Assembly (NCBI RefSeq): GCF_000062885.1
Contig: NC_009142.1
Coordinates: forward strand, 1,601,584-1,665,583
Source: Saccharopolyspora erythraea NRRL 2338
GTDB taxonomy: Bacteria > Actinomycetota > Actinomycetes > Mycobacteriales > Pseudonocardiaceae
Direction: 5' to 3'
Length of the DNA: 64,000 bases
The translations under genes and the position numbers were made by a program. Positions within the stretch are counted from its first letter, which is position 1, and each line of letters begins with the position of its first letter. Under the pieces are notes generated by a model. The model saw only the letters and a list, made by a program, of their open reading frames with translations. It ran no database searches and was not told the DNA's origin. Below, one piece after another: positions 43,481 through 51,809 of this stretch.

Positions 43481-43562
43481 AAGCCTGCTGGCTCCGGAAT
43501 TGCCGACATCATGAATGTCCAATTCACCACGTCGGCGCTGTCCTCGCCAGAAGGCTTCTGAG
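43476..43562. repeat. 87-bp inverted-repeat element, MITE-like
   Basis: CTCAGAAGCCTGCTGGC (43476-43492) and GCCAGAAGGCTTCTGAG (43546-43562) are 17-bp inverted repeats with one mismatch. Inside, GCCGAC/GTCGGC and GACAT/ATGTC can fold into a further stem. No gene is inside. It could be a miniature mobile element remnant or a structured RNA, and lies in the 285-base gap before the zinc operon. Confidence 0.5.
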
Positions 43563-43643
43563 AACCCGCGGCGGCGTCGGCTGGGTCCCACCGGCGCTGG
43601 TCGTGCGGTGGTGCCGCGCGGCTCGGGACCTTATCCGCCCTAG

Positions 43644-43658
43644 TGCGAACGATTATCA
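43644..43658. promoter_or_regulatory. Zur-box candidate
   Basis: Read on the minus strand, TGATAATCGTTCGCA matches 11 of 15 positions of the TGAAAATCATTTTCA-like actinobacterial Zur pattern. It lies 24 bases upstream of the permease start in an operon facing a Zur gene. A flanking CGAAC/GTTCG pair adds symmetry. Confidence 0.5.
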
Positions 43659-43681
43659 GTTCGAACTGGCAGGATGGTCCG

Positions 43682-44692
43682 GTGACCACGACCGCCCGGC
43701 CACCGGACCGCGCGCGCCCGCGCCGCGCGATCACCTCCCTCGAAGTGCTCTGCGTGCTGCTCGTGGCCGCGGTGGTGTTCCAGGCGCCGCTGGCTTCGGT
43801 GCTGGACGTGCCCGCCGTGCGCACCGGCTCGACCGTGTTCGTCGCCGTCTGCGTGCAGGCGCTGCCGTTCCTGGTACTCGGGGTGCTGATCAGCGGTCTC
43901 ATCGCGGCGTTCGTCCCACCGGGCGCGCTGCGGCGGTTGCTGCCCGCCAACACAGCGGCGGCGGTGCCCGTCGCGGGCGTCGCCGGGCTCGCGCTGCCCG
44001 GCTGCGAGTGCGCGTCGGTGCCCGTCGCCCGCCGCCTGATGCAGCAGGGCGTCGCGCCCGCCGCGGCGCTGGCGTTCCTGCTTGCCGCGCCCGCGGTGAA
44101 CCCGATCGTGCTGGTCTCGACCGCCGTGGCCTTCCCGTCCGAGCCGCGGATGGTGCTGGCGCGCTTCCTCGCCGCGATGCTCACCGCCTGCGTGATGGGC
44201 TGGCTGTGGGTCCGCCTGGGCAAGGCCGAGTGGATCGCCGAGCGTGCGCTGCGTCGGATGGAGAGCCACCACCCCTCGGGCAGCCGGTGGGTGGTGTTCG
44301 CCGAGACCGCCCGCCACGACCTCGTCGAGGCGGGCGGGTTCCTGGTGCTGGGCGGCCTGACCTCGGCGGTGTTCAACGTGCTGGTGCCCGCGGAGTGGAT
44401 GCGCTCGCTGGGCGGGCAGCTCGTGCTCGGCGTGCTGGTGATGGCCGTGCTGGCGGTCGTGCTCGCGCTGTGCAGCGAGGCCGACGCCTTCGTCGCGGCG
44501 TCGCTGTCGGGCCTGCCGCTCATCCCGAAGCTGGTCTTCCTGGTGGTCGGTCCGGCGGTCGACATCAAGCTGATCGCCCTGCAGTCGGGCACCTTCGGCC
44601 GCCGGTTCGCGGCCCGGTTCGCCCCCGCGACGTTCGTGGTGGCGATCGGCTGCTCGGTGGCCGTCGGCGCGTTGCTGCTCGGAGGTGCCTGA
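43682..44692 (+). CDS. permease of the DUF318/UPF0718 (YcgR) family
   Basis: 336 residues, about eight membrane helices. The family motif LALPGCECASVPVARRL carries the conserved Gly-Cys-x-Cys of these permeases, repeated in looser form as LALCSEADAFVAASL later. Relatives sit in operons with a TIGR03943 protein and are often under Zur control. The pairing here with TIGR03943, Zur and SmtB strongly suggests a zinc or metallochaperone-related transport role. GTG 43682 is 24 bases after the Zur-box candidate and overlaps no leader. Confidence 0.85.
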   Translation: MTTTARPPDRARPRRAITSLEVLCVLLVAAVVFQAPLASVLDVPAVRTGSTVFVAVCVQALPFLVLGVLISGLIAAFVPPGALRRLLPANTAAAVPVAGVAGLALPGCECASVPVARRLMQQGVAPAAALAFLLAAPAVNPIVLVSTAVAFPSEPRMVLARFLAAMLTACVMGWLWVRLGKAEWIAERALRRMESHHPSGSRWVVFAETARHDLVEAGGFLVLGGLTSAVFNVLVPAEWMRSLGGQLVLGVLVMAVLAVVLALCSEADAFVAASLSGLPLIPKLVFLVVGPAVDIKLIALQSGTFGRRFAARFAPATFVVAIGCSVAVGALLLGGA

Positions 44693-45408
44693 TGCGGCGC
44701 GAGACCCAGAACCTGCTGTTGCTGCTGCTGGGCGGTGCTCTGCTGAAGATCGCGCTCGGCGGCACCTACCTGCGCTACGTCAAGCCCGGCCTGTTCCCGT
44801 GGTTGGTGGCGGCCGGCGGCGTGATCGTCCTGCTGGCGGTGTTCGCGATCGTGCGCGACATCCGCGCGGGCGGCGCCCAGCACGACGAGCACGACCACGA
44901 CCACGGCTCGCGCAGCCCGTGGATGCTGTTGCTGCCGGTCTTCGCGATCTTCCTGGTCGCCCCGCCCGCGCTGGGCTCGGACTCGGTCGACCGCGCCGGG
45001 GACGTCGCACCGCAGAAGCCGCGCGAGTCGCTGTTCGAGGACCTGCCCGCGGCCCCTTCGCCGCTGCTGAGCCTCTCGGAGTTCGTCACGCGGGTGGTGT
45101 GGGACGACAGCGGCGCGCTCAACGGCCGGTCGGTGCGCCTGCAGGGCTTCGTCGTGCACGAGGAGGGCGAGCCGGTGCGGCTGGCCCGGATGCGGATCAG
45201 CTGCTGCGCGGCCGACGCGGCGCCGGTGCGGGCCGACCTCGCGGGCCCGGCGGCCGAGCGGGCCGCCGCGCTGCCGTCGGACACCTGGATCGAGGTGACC
45301 GGCGTGCTCCGGCCCGGCAGCGCCACCGAGGCCAACGGGCACGTGCCGACGGTCGACATCACCGGCGTCCGGACCATCCCGGCCCCGGCCGACCCGTACG
45401 AGTACTGA
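44692..45408 (+). CDS. TIGR03943 family membrane protein (YcgQ-like)
   Basis: 238 residues, start ATG 44692 sharing one base with the permease stop. Two N-terminal membrane helices are followed by a His/Asp-rich loop QHDEHDHDHGSRSP, then a third helix and a soluble domain with VRLQGFVV and RMRISCCAADAAPV. The HDHDH loop and the CC pair could bind zinc. TIGR03943 proteins are the standard partner of YcgR-like permeases, apparently working as a two-component membrane complex. Confidence 0.88.
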   Translation: MRRETQNLLLLLLGGALLKIALGGTYLRYVKPGLFPWLVAAGGVIVLLAVFAIVRDIRAGGAQHDEHDHDHGSRSPWMLLLPVFAIFLVAPPALGSDSVDRAGDVAPQKPRESLFEDLPAAPSPLLSLSEFVTRVVWDDSGALNGRSVRLQGFVVHEEGEPVRLARMRISCCAADAAPVRADLAGPAAERAAALPSDTWIEVTGVLRPGSATEANGHVPTVDITGVRTIPAPADPYEY

Positions 45409-45435
45409 CGCATCGAGGCTGTCTGCGAACTCGCC

Positions 45436-45455
45436 TTGCGTGGCGGAACCTCAGG
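45436..45455 (+). repeat. copy C of a dispersed intergenic repeat
   Basis: TTGCGTGGCGGAACCTCAGG, shares GCGGAACCTCAG with copy B (43469-43480); the central spacer is missing. Lies between convergent stops. Confidence 0.4.
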
Positions 45456-45489
45456 TGTCCTCGGGCTCCGGGAGATCAAAGACAGGAAC

Positions 45490-45912
45490 TCAGCGCGCGG
45501 CGGCGCACTCCCGGCAGGTGCCGATGATCTCCACGGTGTGGTTGACCTCGGAGAACCCGTGCTCCTGGGCGATGCGCTCCGCCCAGTTCTCCACCGGCGG
45601 GTCGGCGACCTCGACGGTCCGCCCGCAGTGCCTGCACACCAGGTGGTGGTGGTGATCGGTGGAGCAGCGGCGGTAGACCGCCTCACCGGAGTCGGTGCGC
45701 AGCACGTCGATCTCGCCGGCGTCGGCCAGGGTCTGCAGGGTGCGGTAGACGGTGGTCAGCCCGATGCCCTCGCCCTGCCGCCGCAGCTGTTCGTGCAGCT
45801 CCTGCGCCGAGCGGAAGTCCTCGACCTCGCTTAGCAGCTTGGCGACGGCCGCTCGTTGCCTGGTGGCCCGCAGTCCCGGTACGCCGGCTGCGGAGCGCTC
45901 GCCGGTGGTCAC
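45490..45912 (-). CDS. zur: Fur family regulator, probably the zinc sensor Zur
   Basis: 140 residues. Winged helix RATRQRAAVAKLLSEVEDF and GLTTVYRTLQTLADAGEID; the zinc-rich STDHHHHLVCRHCGRTVEV; and GTCRECA near the C-terminus, giving the two CxxC pairs of the structural site. GTG 45912 overlaps the stop of the SmtB gene, reproducing the mycobacterial smtB-zur operon. Predicted to repress zinc-uptake genes, including the facing permease operon, when zinc is plentiful. Confidence 0.88.
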   Translation of the reverse strand: MTTGERSAAGVPGLRATRQRAAVAKLLSEVEDFRSAQELHEQLRRQGEGIGLTTVYRTLQTLADAGEIDVLRTDSGEAVYRRCSTDHHHHLVCRHCGRTVEVADPPVENWAERIAQEHGFSEVNHTVEIIGTCRECAAAR

Positions 45913-46391
45913 GCTGTCTCCGTCTCCTGTCGGTGCGGTTCGATGGTCCGGGTCGTGGCGGCGGGACGCGGCCGATTGCCCGAGATCTCCTCGGCGTGCG
46001 CCGCGGCGTCCACCACGATGTGCGCCAGGTGCTCGTCGACCAGCCGGTAGACGACCTCCCTGCCGTGCCGCTCGCCGTGCACGACGCCCGCCGACTTCAG
46101 CACCCGCAGGTGCTGGCTGATCAGCGGCTGGGTGACCCCCAGCGCCTCGACGAGCTCGTGCACGCAGCGCTCGCCCGAGCGCAGCTGGAGCACGATCGCG
46201 ATGCGGACCGGCGCGGCCAGCGCTCGCAGCAGCTCACCGGCCTCCACCAGGATCTGCTGGTCACGCAGCGGCACGGGACGCCGAGTCCGGCGCTCCGGTG
46301 AGTGCACGTGCTCCTCGGCGCGGTCGGGATGCCCGGTGCCGGCGGCCGGCCCGGCCGGCTGCGGGACGGAGTCCGGAGTGGCAGCGGGCAT
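45909..46391 (-). CDS. smtB: ArsR/SmtB family zinc-responsive repressor
   Basis: 160 residues. Winged-helix core: RCVHELVEALGVTQPLISQHLRVLKSAGVVHGERHGREVVYRL (read in parts). In the last core helix DEHLAHIVVDAAAHAEE shows D-x-H-x10-H-x2-E, the alpha-5 zinc site of SmtB/CzrA proteins, intact. Zinc should release it from DNA and so induce the operon, including zur. The 40-residue N-terminal extension is low complexity. ATG 46391 has GGAAGGA five bases upstream. Confidence 0.9.
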   Translation of the reverse strand: MPAATPDSVPQPAGPAAGTGHPDRAEEHVHSPERRTRRPVPLRDQQILVEAGELLRALAAPVRIAIVLQLRSGERCVHELVEALGVTQPLISQHLRVLKSAGVVHGERHGREVVYRLVDEHLAHIVVDAAAHAEEISGNRPRPAATTRTIEPHRQETETA

Positions 46392-46667
46392 GGTGTCCTT
46401 CCCGGCGTTGTCTCGCGCCTGTCATCGAAGCGGCCGCACGACGGCTCGGTCCGCGGTCGGGCACCCGCCTCGAACGCGACGCGCTCTGCCCACACCATCC
46501 TACGGGTAGCCCGGCCGCGCTTCGTCACATCGACCCCGGGGTACCTGCGGCGGTGTGCGGGGTGGGGCGGACAATGCGGTCGCACGCATGGGTACGCTGG
46601 GAAACTCAGCACTCATCGTGCTTGACCAGCCCGTTCGGCCACACCATCTGATATTTCCGGAGTGAAC

Positions 46668-48053
46668 GTGCCCGCCGACAAGATCGACACGATCGTCAAT
46701 CTCTGCAAGCGCCGTGGTTTCGTCTACCCGTCGGGTGAGATCTACGGCGGTACCCGGTCGGCTTGGGACTACGGCCCGCTCGGAGTCGAGCTGAAGGACA
46801 ACATCAAGCGGCAGTGGTGGAAGGCCGTCGTGCAGGGCCGCGAGGACGTCGTCGGCCTGGACTCCTCGGTGATCCTGCCCCGCCAGGTCTGGGAGGCCTC
46901 CGGCCACGTCGGCGCCTTCCACGACCCGCTGGTCGAGTGCACCTCGTGCCACCACCGGTTCCGCGGCGACCACCTCGCCGAGGAGTACGCCGAGCGCACC
47001 GGCAAGGAGCTCGCCGAGGGCGACCTCTCCGAGGTCCCGTGCCCGAACTGCGGCAACCGCGGCCAGTTCACCGAGCCGCGCGAGTTCAACATGATGCTCA
47101 AGACCTTCCTCGGCCCGGTGGAGAGCGAGGAGGGCCTGCACTACCTGCGGCCCGAGACCGCGCAGGGCATCTTCGTCAACTTCGCCAACGTGATGACCAC
47201 CGCGCGCCGCAAGCCGCCGTTCGGCATCGGCCAGATCGGCAAGTCGTTCCGCAACGAGATCACGCCGGGCAACTTCATCTTCCGCACCCGCGAGTTCGAG
47301 CAGATGGAGATGGAGTACTTCGTCGAGCCGGGCGAGGACGAGTCGTGGCACCAGTACTGGATCGACCAGCGCATGTCCTGGTACACCGACCTCGGCATCG
47401 AGCCGGAGAACCTGCGGCTCTACGAGCACCCGAAGGACAAGCTCTCGCACTACTCCAAGCGGACCGTCGACATCGAGTACCGGTTCGGCTTCGGCGGCGG
47501 TGAGTGGGGCGAGCTGGAAGGCATCGCCAACCGCACCGACTTCGACCTCACCACCCACTCCAACCACTCCGGTGTCGACCTGTCCTACTTCGACCAGGCC
47601 AGCAAGTCGCGGTACCGGCCCTACGTGATCGAGCCCGCGGCGGGTGTGGGCCGTCCGATGATGGCGTTCCTGATCGACGCCTTCCACGAGGACCAGGCCC
47701 CCAACGCCAAGGGCGGCGTGGACGAGCGGACGGTGCTCAAGCTCGACCGCAGGCTGGCGCCGGTCAAGGTGGCCGTGCTCCCGCTCTCGCGCAACGCCGA
47801 GCTGTCGCCGAAGGCGCGCGACCTGGCCACCGGCCTGCGCAAGCACTGGAACATCGAGTTCGACGACGCCGGTGCGATCGGCCGCCGCTACCGCCGCCAC
47901 GACGAGATCGGCACGCCGTTCTGCGTCACGGTCGACTTCGACTCGCTGACCGACCACGCCGTCACGGTCCGCGAGCGCGACACGATGGCCCAGGAGCGGG
48001 TGGCGATGGACAAGCTGGAGGACTACCTGGCCGTCCGGTTGCTCGGCTGCTGA
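46668..48053 (+). CDS. glyS: glycyl-tRNA synthetase (dimeric type)
   Basis: 461 residues, class II. Signatures: [16 protein letters not shown] and [11 protein letters not shown] at the N-terminus, CxxC...CxxC zinc-like motif CTSCHHRF / CPNCGNRG, motif 2 [26 protein letters not shown] (read in parts) and the motif 3 [10 protein letters not shown]. Alpha2 eukaryotic-like type used by Actinobacteria. GTG 46668 has GGAG 5 bases upstream; GTG 46662 is less well placed. It is divergent from smtB, as in mycobacteria. Confidence 0.95.
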   Translation: MPADKIDTIVNLCKRRGFVYPSGEIYGGTRSAWDYGPLGVELKDNIKRQWWKAVVQGREDVVGLDSSVILPRQVWEASGHVGAFHDPLVECTSCHHRFRGDHLAEEYAERTGKELAEGDLSEVPCPNCGNRGQFTEPREFNMMLKTFLGPVESEEGLHYLRPETAQGIFVNFANVMTTARRKPPFGIGQIGKSFRNEITPGNFIFRTREFEQMEMEYFVEPGEDESWHQYWIDQRMSWYTDLGIEPENLRLYEHPKDKLSHYSKRTVDIEYRFGFGGGEWGELEGIANRTDFDLTTHSNHSGVDLSYFDQASKSRYRPYVIEPAAGVGRPMMAFLIDAFHEDQAPNAKGGVDERTVLKLDRRLAPVKVAVLPLSRNAELSPKARDLATGLRKHWNIEFDDAGAIGRRYRRHDEIGTPFCVTVDFDSLTDHAVTVRERDTMAQERVAMDKLEDYLAVRLLGC

Positions 48054-48064
48054 ACCCGCGGGCG

Positions 48065-48099
48065 GATCGGGCCTGCCGCGCACGGCGGCGGGCCCGATC
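48065..48099 (+). terminator. terminator hairpin of glyS
   Basis: GATCGGGCCTGCCGC (48065-48079) and GCGGCGGGCCCGATC (48085-48099) form a 15-bp stem with one G-T pair and a 5-base loop, 12 bases after the stop. Confidence 0.7.
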
Positions 48100-48135
48100 G
48101 CTCACCACCGGACCTTGGATCGGGGATCTGGGATC

Positions 48136-48804
48136 ATGCGCGATGTGAGTACTTCTCGAGCCGGTCGTTCCGGAGGGCCCCGGTTAGCCGTGGTCCTGCG
48201 GCGCGTGATCCTCGGCGCGCTGCTGGTCGCACTGCTGGTGGGTGGCGGTACCGCGTTCCGGGTGTGGCAGGTCGCCCGCGCCGACGAGCGCCGTCCGGTT
48301 GACATGGTGGTCGTGCTCGGCGCCGCCCAGTACCACGGCAAGCCCTCGGACGTGCTCGAGGCGAGGCTGAAGCAGGCGCTCGAGCTCTACCGCGAGGGCA
48401 TGACCGACCACATCGTCACGGTCGGGGGCAGGCAGACCGGTGACAAGTACACCGAGGCGCAGGCCGGCAAGAAGTGGCTGGTCGAGGAGGGCGTACCGGC
48501 CGACCGGATAACCGACGTCGACGTCGGCAGCGACACCCTGGGCAGCGTGCGGGCCGTGGCGGCGCTGGCCGGTCAGCACGGCTGGAGCAGCGCGCTGATC
48601 GTCAGCGACCCGTGGCACTCGCTGCGCGCCAGGACGATGGCAAACGACTTCGGGCTGGAGACCTGGGCGTCGCCGACGCGGTCCGGGCCGATCGTGCAGA
48701 CGCGCGAGATCCAGTTCCAGTACATCTTCCGCGAGACCGGGGCGCTGCTGTACTACCGGCTCACCCACGCCCCGGCCGAGCTCACCGGTGACGGCCTGGG
48801 CTGA
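48136..48804 (+). CDS. DUF218 (YdcF/SanA-like) membrane-anchored protein
   Basis: 222 residues from ATG 48136 (TTG 48115 possible). One N-terminal membrane helix (VILGALLVALLVGGG), then the DUF218 fold: VDMVVVLGAAQYHG, EARLKQALELYREG, VGGRQTGDKYTEAQ and LIVSDPWHSLRARTM. The conserved acidic/His residues of the domain are present. SanA-type proteins affect envelope permeability to vancomycin; the biochemical reaction is not known. The ORF lies between glyS and dgt. Confidence 0.85.
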   Translation: MRDVSTSRAGRSGGPRLAVVLRRVILGALLVALLVGGGTAFRVWQVARADERRPVDMVVVLGAAQYHGKPSDVLEARLKQALELYREGMTDHIVTVGGRQTGDKYTEAQAGKKWLVEEGVPADRITDVDVGSDTLGSVRAVAALAGQHGWSSALIVSDPWHSLRARTMANDFGLETWASPTRSGPIVQTREIQFQYIFRETGALLYYRLTHAPAELTGDGLG

Positions 48805-48868
48805 CGCGGCCGTCCTGGTCGCGGGTGATCCGGCCCCGCGAAGTGCCCGATCTGTCGGCACGCACCCG

Positions 48869-48874
48869 TAGTCT
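48869..48874 (+). promoter_or_regulatory. -10 element for a leaderless dgt transcript
   Basis: TAGTCT is followed after 7 bases by ATG 48882; no ribosome site. Confidence 0.4.
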
Positions 48875-48881
48875 TGGGGCG

Positions 48882-50189
48882 ATGAGCGACCGAGTGGGCG
48901 CAGCACTGCCCGGCTACCGCGAACACGACCTTCGGCGCCTGCTTCCCGAGCAGCCGAAGGAGGCCGCGCTGCCCGGCTCGGCCCGCGAGGACCGCACCCC
49001 GTTCTCCCGCGACCGCGCGCGGGTCCTGCACTCCGCCGCGCTGCGGCGGCTGGCGGGCAAGACCCAGGTCATGGGGCCGGGCGAGGGCGACGTGCCGCGG
49101 ACCCGGCTGACCCACTCCCTGGAAGTCGCCCAGATCGGCCGCGGCATCGCCGAGGCGCTCGGCGCCGACCCGGACCTGGTCGACACCGCCGGGCTGGCCC
49201 ACGACATCGGCCACCCGCCGTTCGGGCACAACGGTGAACGCGCGCTCGACGACCTCTCCGAGCACCTCGGCGGCTTCGAGGGCAACGCCCAGACCCTGCG
49301 CATCCTGGTCCGGCTGGAGCCGAAGCTGGTCGCCGACGACGGCTCCGGGCGCGGCCTCAACCTGACCCGGGCCTGCCTGGACGCGGCCACCAAGTACCCG
49401 TGGCCCAAGCAGCCGGGCAACCCGAAGTTCGGCGTCTACGCCGACGACCTGGAGGTCTTCCGGTGGATTCGCCGGGGCGCGCCGGAGCGCCGCCGGTGCC
49501 TGGAGGCCCAGATCATGGACTGGTCCGACGACGTCGCCTACTCCGTGCACGACGTGGAGGACGGAGTGCACTCGCAGCGCATCTCGCTGCGTGCGCTGAC
49601 CAGGCCCGACGAGCGCGCCGAGATCGTGCGGATGGCGGCCAAGCACTTCTGGCGCGACGGCCGCTCGGCGGGCGACGCGCTGGCGCTGCTGGAAGACGTG
49701 GCCGAGGGGCTGGTCGAGCTGCCCGCCGTGGCCGGCGTGCTCGACTACGACGGTTCGCTTCGCTCGCAGGTCGCGCTGAAGCGCCTGACCAGCGAGCTCG
49801 TCGGCCGCTTCGCCTCGGCGGCGGTGAGCGGCACCGTCGCCGAGCACGGCGCGGGCGTGCTCACCCGCTACGCCGCCGACCTGGTGGTGCCGGAGCGGGT
49901 GGTGGCCGAGGTCGCGGTGCTCAAGGCCGTCGCGGTGCGCTACGTGATGAGCGATCCGGAACGCCTGCGGATGCAGGAGCGCCAGCGCGCGTTGCTCACC
50001 GAGCTGGTCGAGGCGCTCGCGGACCGGGCGCCGGAGTCGCTGGACCCGGCGATGGCGGCGGCGTGGAAGCGGGCGGCCGATGACACCGCGCGGCTGCGGG
50101 TGGTGGTCGACCAGGTCGCCTCGCTGACCGACGCGCAGGCCGTCCAGTGGCACCGCTCTCATACACGCAGCGGCACGAAACCGGTGTGA
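48882..50189 (+). CDS. dgt: deoxyguanosinetriphosphate triphosphohydrolase-like protein
   Basis: 435 residues. HD-domain metal ligands: the first His in RLTHSLEVAQIGRG, then the HD pair in LAHDIGHPPFGHNGE, and the distal Asp in EAQIMDWSDDVAYSVHD. The N-terminal DRTPFSRDRARVLHSAALRRLAGKTQV (read in parts) is the dGTPase signature. It degrades dNTPs to nucleoside and triphosphate and helps control nucleotide pools. The gene is placed just before dnaG in mycobacteria as well. ATG 48882 is taken; a GTG/ATG further upstream would add a poor N-terminus. Confidence 0.93.
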   Translation: MSDRVGAALPGYREHDLRRLLPEQPKEAALPGSAREDRTPFSRDRARVLHSAALRRLAGKTQVMGPGEGDVPRTRLTHSLEVAQIGRGIAEALGADPDLVDTAGLAHDIGHPPFGHNGERALDDLSEHLGGFEGNAQTLRILVRLEPKLVADDGSGRGLNLTRACLDAATKYPWPKQPGNPKFGVYADDLEVFRWIRRGAPERRRCLEAQIMDWSDDVAYSVHDVEDGVHSQRISLRALTRPDERAEIVRMAAKHFWRDGRSAGDALALLEDVAEGLVELPAVAGVLDYDGSLRSQVALKRLTSELVGRFASAAVSGTVAEHGAGVLTRYAADLVVPERVVAEVAVLKAVAVRYVMSDPERLRMQERQRALLTELVEALADRAPESLDPAMAAAWKRAADDTARLRVVVDQVASLTDAQAVQWHRSHTRSGTKPV

Positions 50190-50416
50190 GGTACGTCCGA
50201 ATGGACGGCGATCAGGGGTGTTTTTTCGGCACACTCTTTACTCAGGGTGTTCGCGGTTCCTAGCCTTCGCTGGAATGGGTGAGCGCCTGGAGCGTGACGG
50301 GTGCTGCGCTGGTCCTTCCCCCGGCGACCAGCGCGCCAGGGACCTGTGCGCTCACCCGCGGCGCGGTCCCCGAAGTCCCCGCGCCGCCGCCAACGTGCCC
50401 ACAGGAGATCCCCGAC

Positions 50417-50602
50417 ATGCCCAACCGGCACTACATCCAGAAGCTCGTCGCCGGCGGTGAGCCCTACGTCAACACCGACAACCTGGCGGACTGGATCAAC
50501 GACCTGCGCTGGAGCGACCCCGCGGCCAGGCAGGCGGCCTCCTACATCGCCCAGGAACTGCGCCTGATGGGCTTGTCCGACGTCGAAGAGTCGCTTCGCT
50601 GA
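50417..50602 (+). CDS. small conserved-looking protein
   Basis: 61 residues from ATG 50417, with AGGAGA nine bases upstream. The sequence NRHYIQKLVAGGEPYVNTDNL and YIAQELRLMGLSDVE is charged, soluble and helical; no membrane segment or known motif. The 227-base gap before it contains an AT-rich stretch (GGGTGTTTTTTCGGCACA). It precedes the serpin gene by 90 bases on the same strand. Confidence 0.55.
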   Translation: MPNRHYIQKLVAGGEPYVNTDNLADWINDLRWSDPAARQAASYIAQELRLMGLSDVEESLR

Positions 50603-50612
50603 CGGCCGGGCA

Positions 50613-50689
50613 CGCGCTGGACTGGCAGACTCGGCAGCAGCCGGGTACGCCCACGCGACAGTCCCGTCGACCGATTGGAGTCCAGCGCG
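50613..50689 (+). promoter_or_regulatory. long-range inverted repeat next to the serpin start
   Basis: CGCGCTGGACT (50613-50623) is fully complementary to AGTCCAGCGCG (50679-50689) across 55 bases. The right arm begins inside the GGAG motif (50677-50680) and ends three bases before the serpin ATG, so the structure could hide the ribosome site. Confidence 0.45.
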
Positions 50690-50692
50690 GCC

Positions 50693-51799
50693 ATGAGCGA
50701 GCACCTCGACTTCAGCCTCAGCCTGCACAAGCACCTCGCTCCGCCACCGGAGCAGCCGTTCTGCTGGTCCCCGTACTCGGTGGCCAGCGCGCTCGGCCTG
50801 GTGACCGCCGCCGTCGGCGGCAGCACCAGGGACGAGCTCGCGGCGGCGTTGCGGATCGGCCCCGACGACCTCGGCGGCCTGCTCGACCTGCTCGCCGGTT
50901 CGGCCGAGCTCGGCGGTACCGGGCGCTCCGGTGAGGAGCCGGTGCTCGCGGTCGCCAACACCCTCTGGGCCTACGACGACCTGCTGGTCCACGAGTCGTT
51001 CCTGCGCGAGCTGAAGAGCTGGCCGGGCAGCGACGTGCGCACCGCACCGTTCCGGGAGCGGCCGGAGACCGCGCGGCAACTGATCAACTCCGACGTCGAG
51101 GAGACCACCCGCGGCCTGATCCCGGAGCTGCTCCCCGAGGGCAGCGTCGACCCGGAGACCGTCGCGGCGCTGGTCAACGCCCTCTACCTGCGGACCTCGT
51201 GGCAGGAGGCGTTCGACGACAAGGCCACCGCGCCGCGGGTGTTCCACGCGCCGCGGGGCGACCGGGACGTGCCGACGATGCACGTCACCCGGCGCTTCGG
51301 CTACGCCGCCGCCGGCGGCTGGCAGGCCGTGACGATCCCGGCGGCGGGCGGTGTCGACGGCGTCGTGCTGCTGCCCGACGAGGGGCTGGACCAGGCCGAG
51401 CCCGCGCTCGACGCCGACCGGCTGGAGTCCCTGCTGTCGTCGGCCGAGCAGCAGCGGGTGGAGCTGCTTCTGCCGAAGTTCGACGTGCGCGGTGCGGCGG
51501 AGCTGCAACGGCCGCTCGGCGCGCTGGGCGTGCGCACGGTGTTCACGCCGGGAGCGGACTTCTCGCCGCTGACCGACCGCACGCTGCGCGTCTCGACCGT
51601 CGTGCACCGTTCGGTGCTGCGCGTCGACGAGAACGGGCTGGAAGGGGCCGCCGCCACGGCGGCGATGATGCGGCTCACCGCGATCGTCCGCGAGGAGGAG
51701 CCGATCCGCGTCGAGGTCGACCGGCCGTTCCTGTTCCTGGTGCGCCACCGCAAGACCGGCGCGGTCTACTTCCTGGCCCGCGTGGTCGACCCCGCCTGA
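50693..51799 (+). CDS. serpin (serine protease inhibitor family) protein
   Basis: 368 residues, full serpin core. Shutter region FCWSPYSVASALGLV near residue 20, and VNALYLRTSWQEAF. The hinge before the reactive loop reads VDENGLEGAAATAAMM, with the small residues required for loop insertion, so it is probably an inhibitory serpin. C-terminal VDRPFLFLVRHRKTGAVYFLARVVDP is the standard ending. No signal peptide, so it would act inside the cell. The P1 residue is not certain; Met or Arg in AAMMRLT are candidates. Serpins are sporadic in bacteria. Confidence 0.9.
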   Translation: MSEHLDFSLSLHKHLAPPPEQPFCWSPYSVASALGLVTAAVGGSTRDELAAALRIGPDDLGGLLDLLAGSAELGGTGRSGEEPVLAVANTLWAYDDLLVHESFLRELKSWPGSDVRTAPFRERPETARQLINSDVEETTRGLIPELLPEGSVDPETVAALVNALYLRTSWQEAFDDKATAPRVFHAPRGDRDVPTMHVTRRFGYAAAGGWQAVTIPAAGGVDGVVLLPDEGLDQAEPALDADRLESLLSSAEQQRVELLLPKFDVRGAAELQRPLGALGVRTVFTPGADFSPLTDRTLRVSTVVHRSVLRVDENGLEGAAATAAMMRLTAIVREEEPIRVEVDRPFLFLVRHRKTGAVYFLARVVDPA

Positions 51800-51809
51800 A
51801 GTCCCGGGC

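Noticed and set aside
46392-46667. T-box riboswitch upstream of glyS
   Set aside because: No T-box core (AGGGTGGNACCGCG) or specifier stem can be found in the gap.
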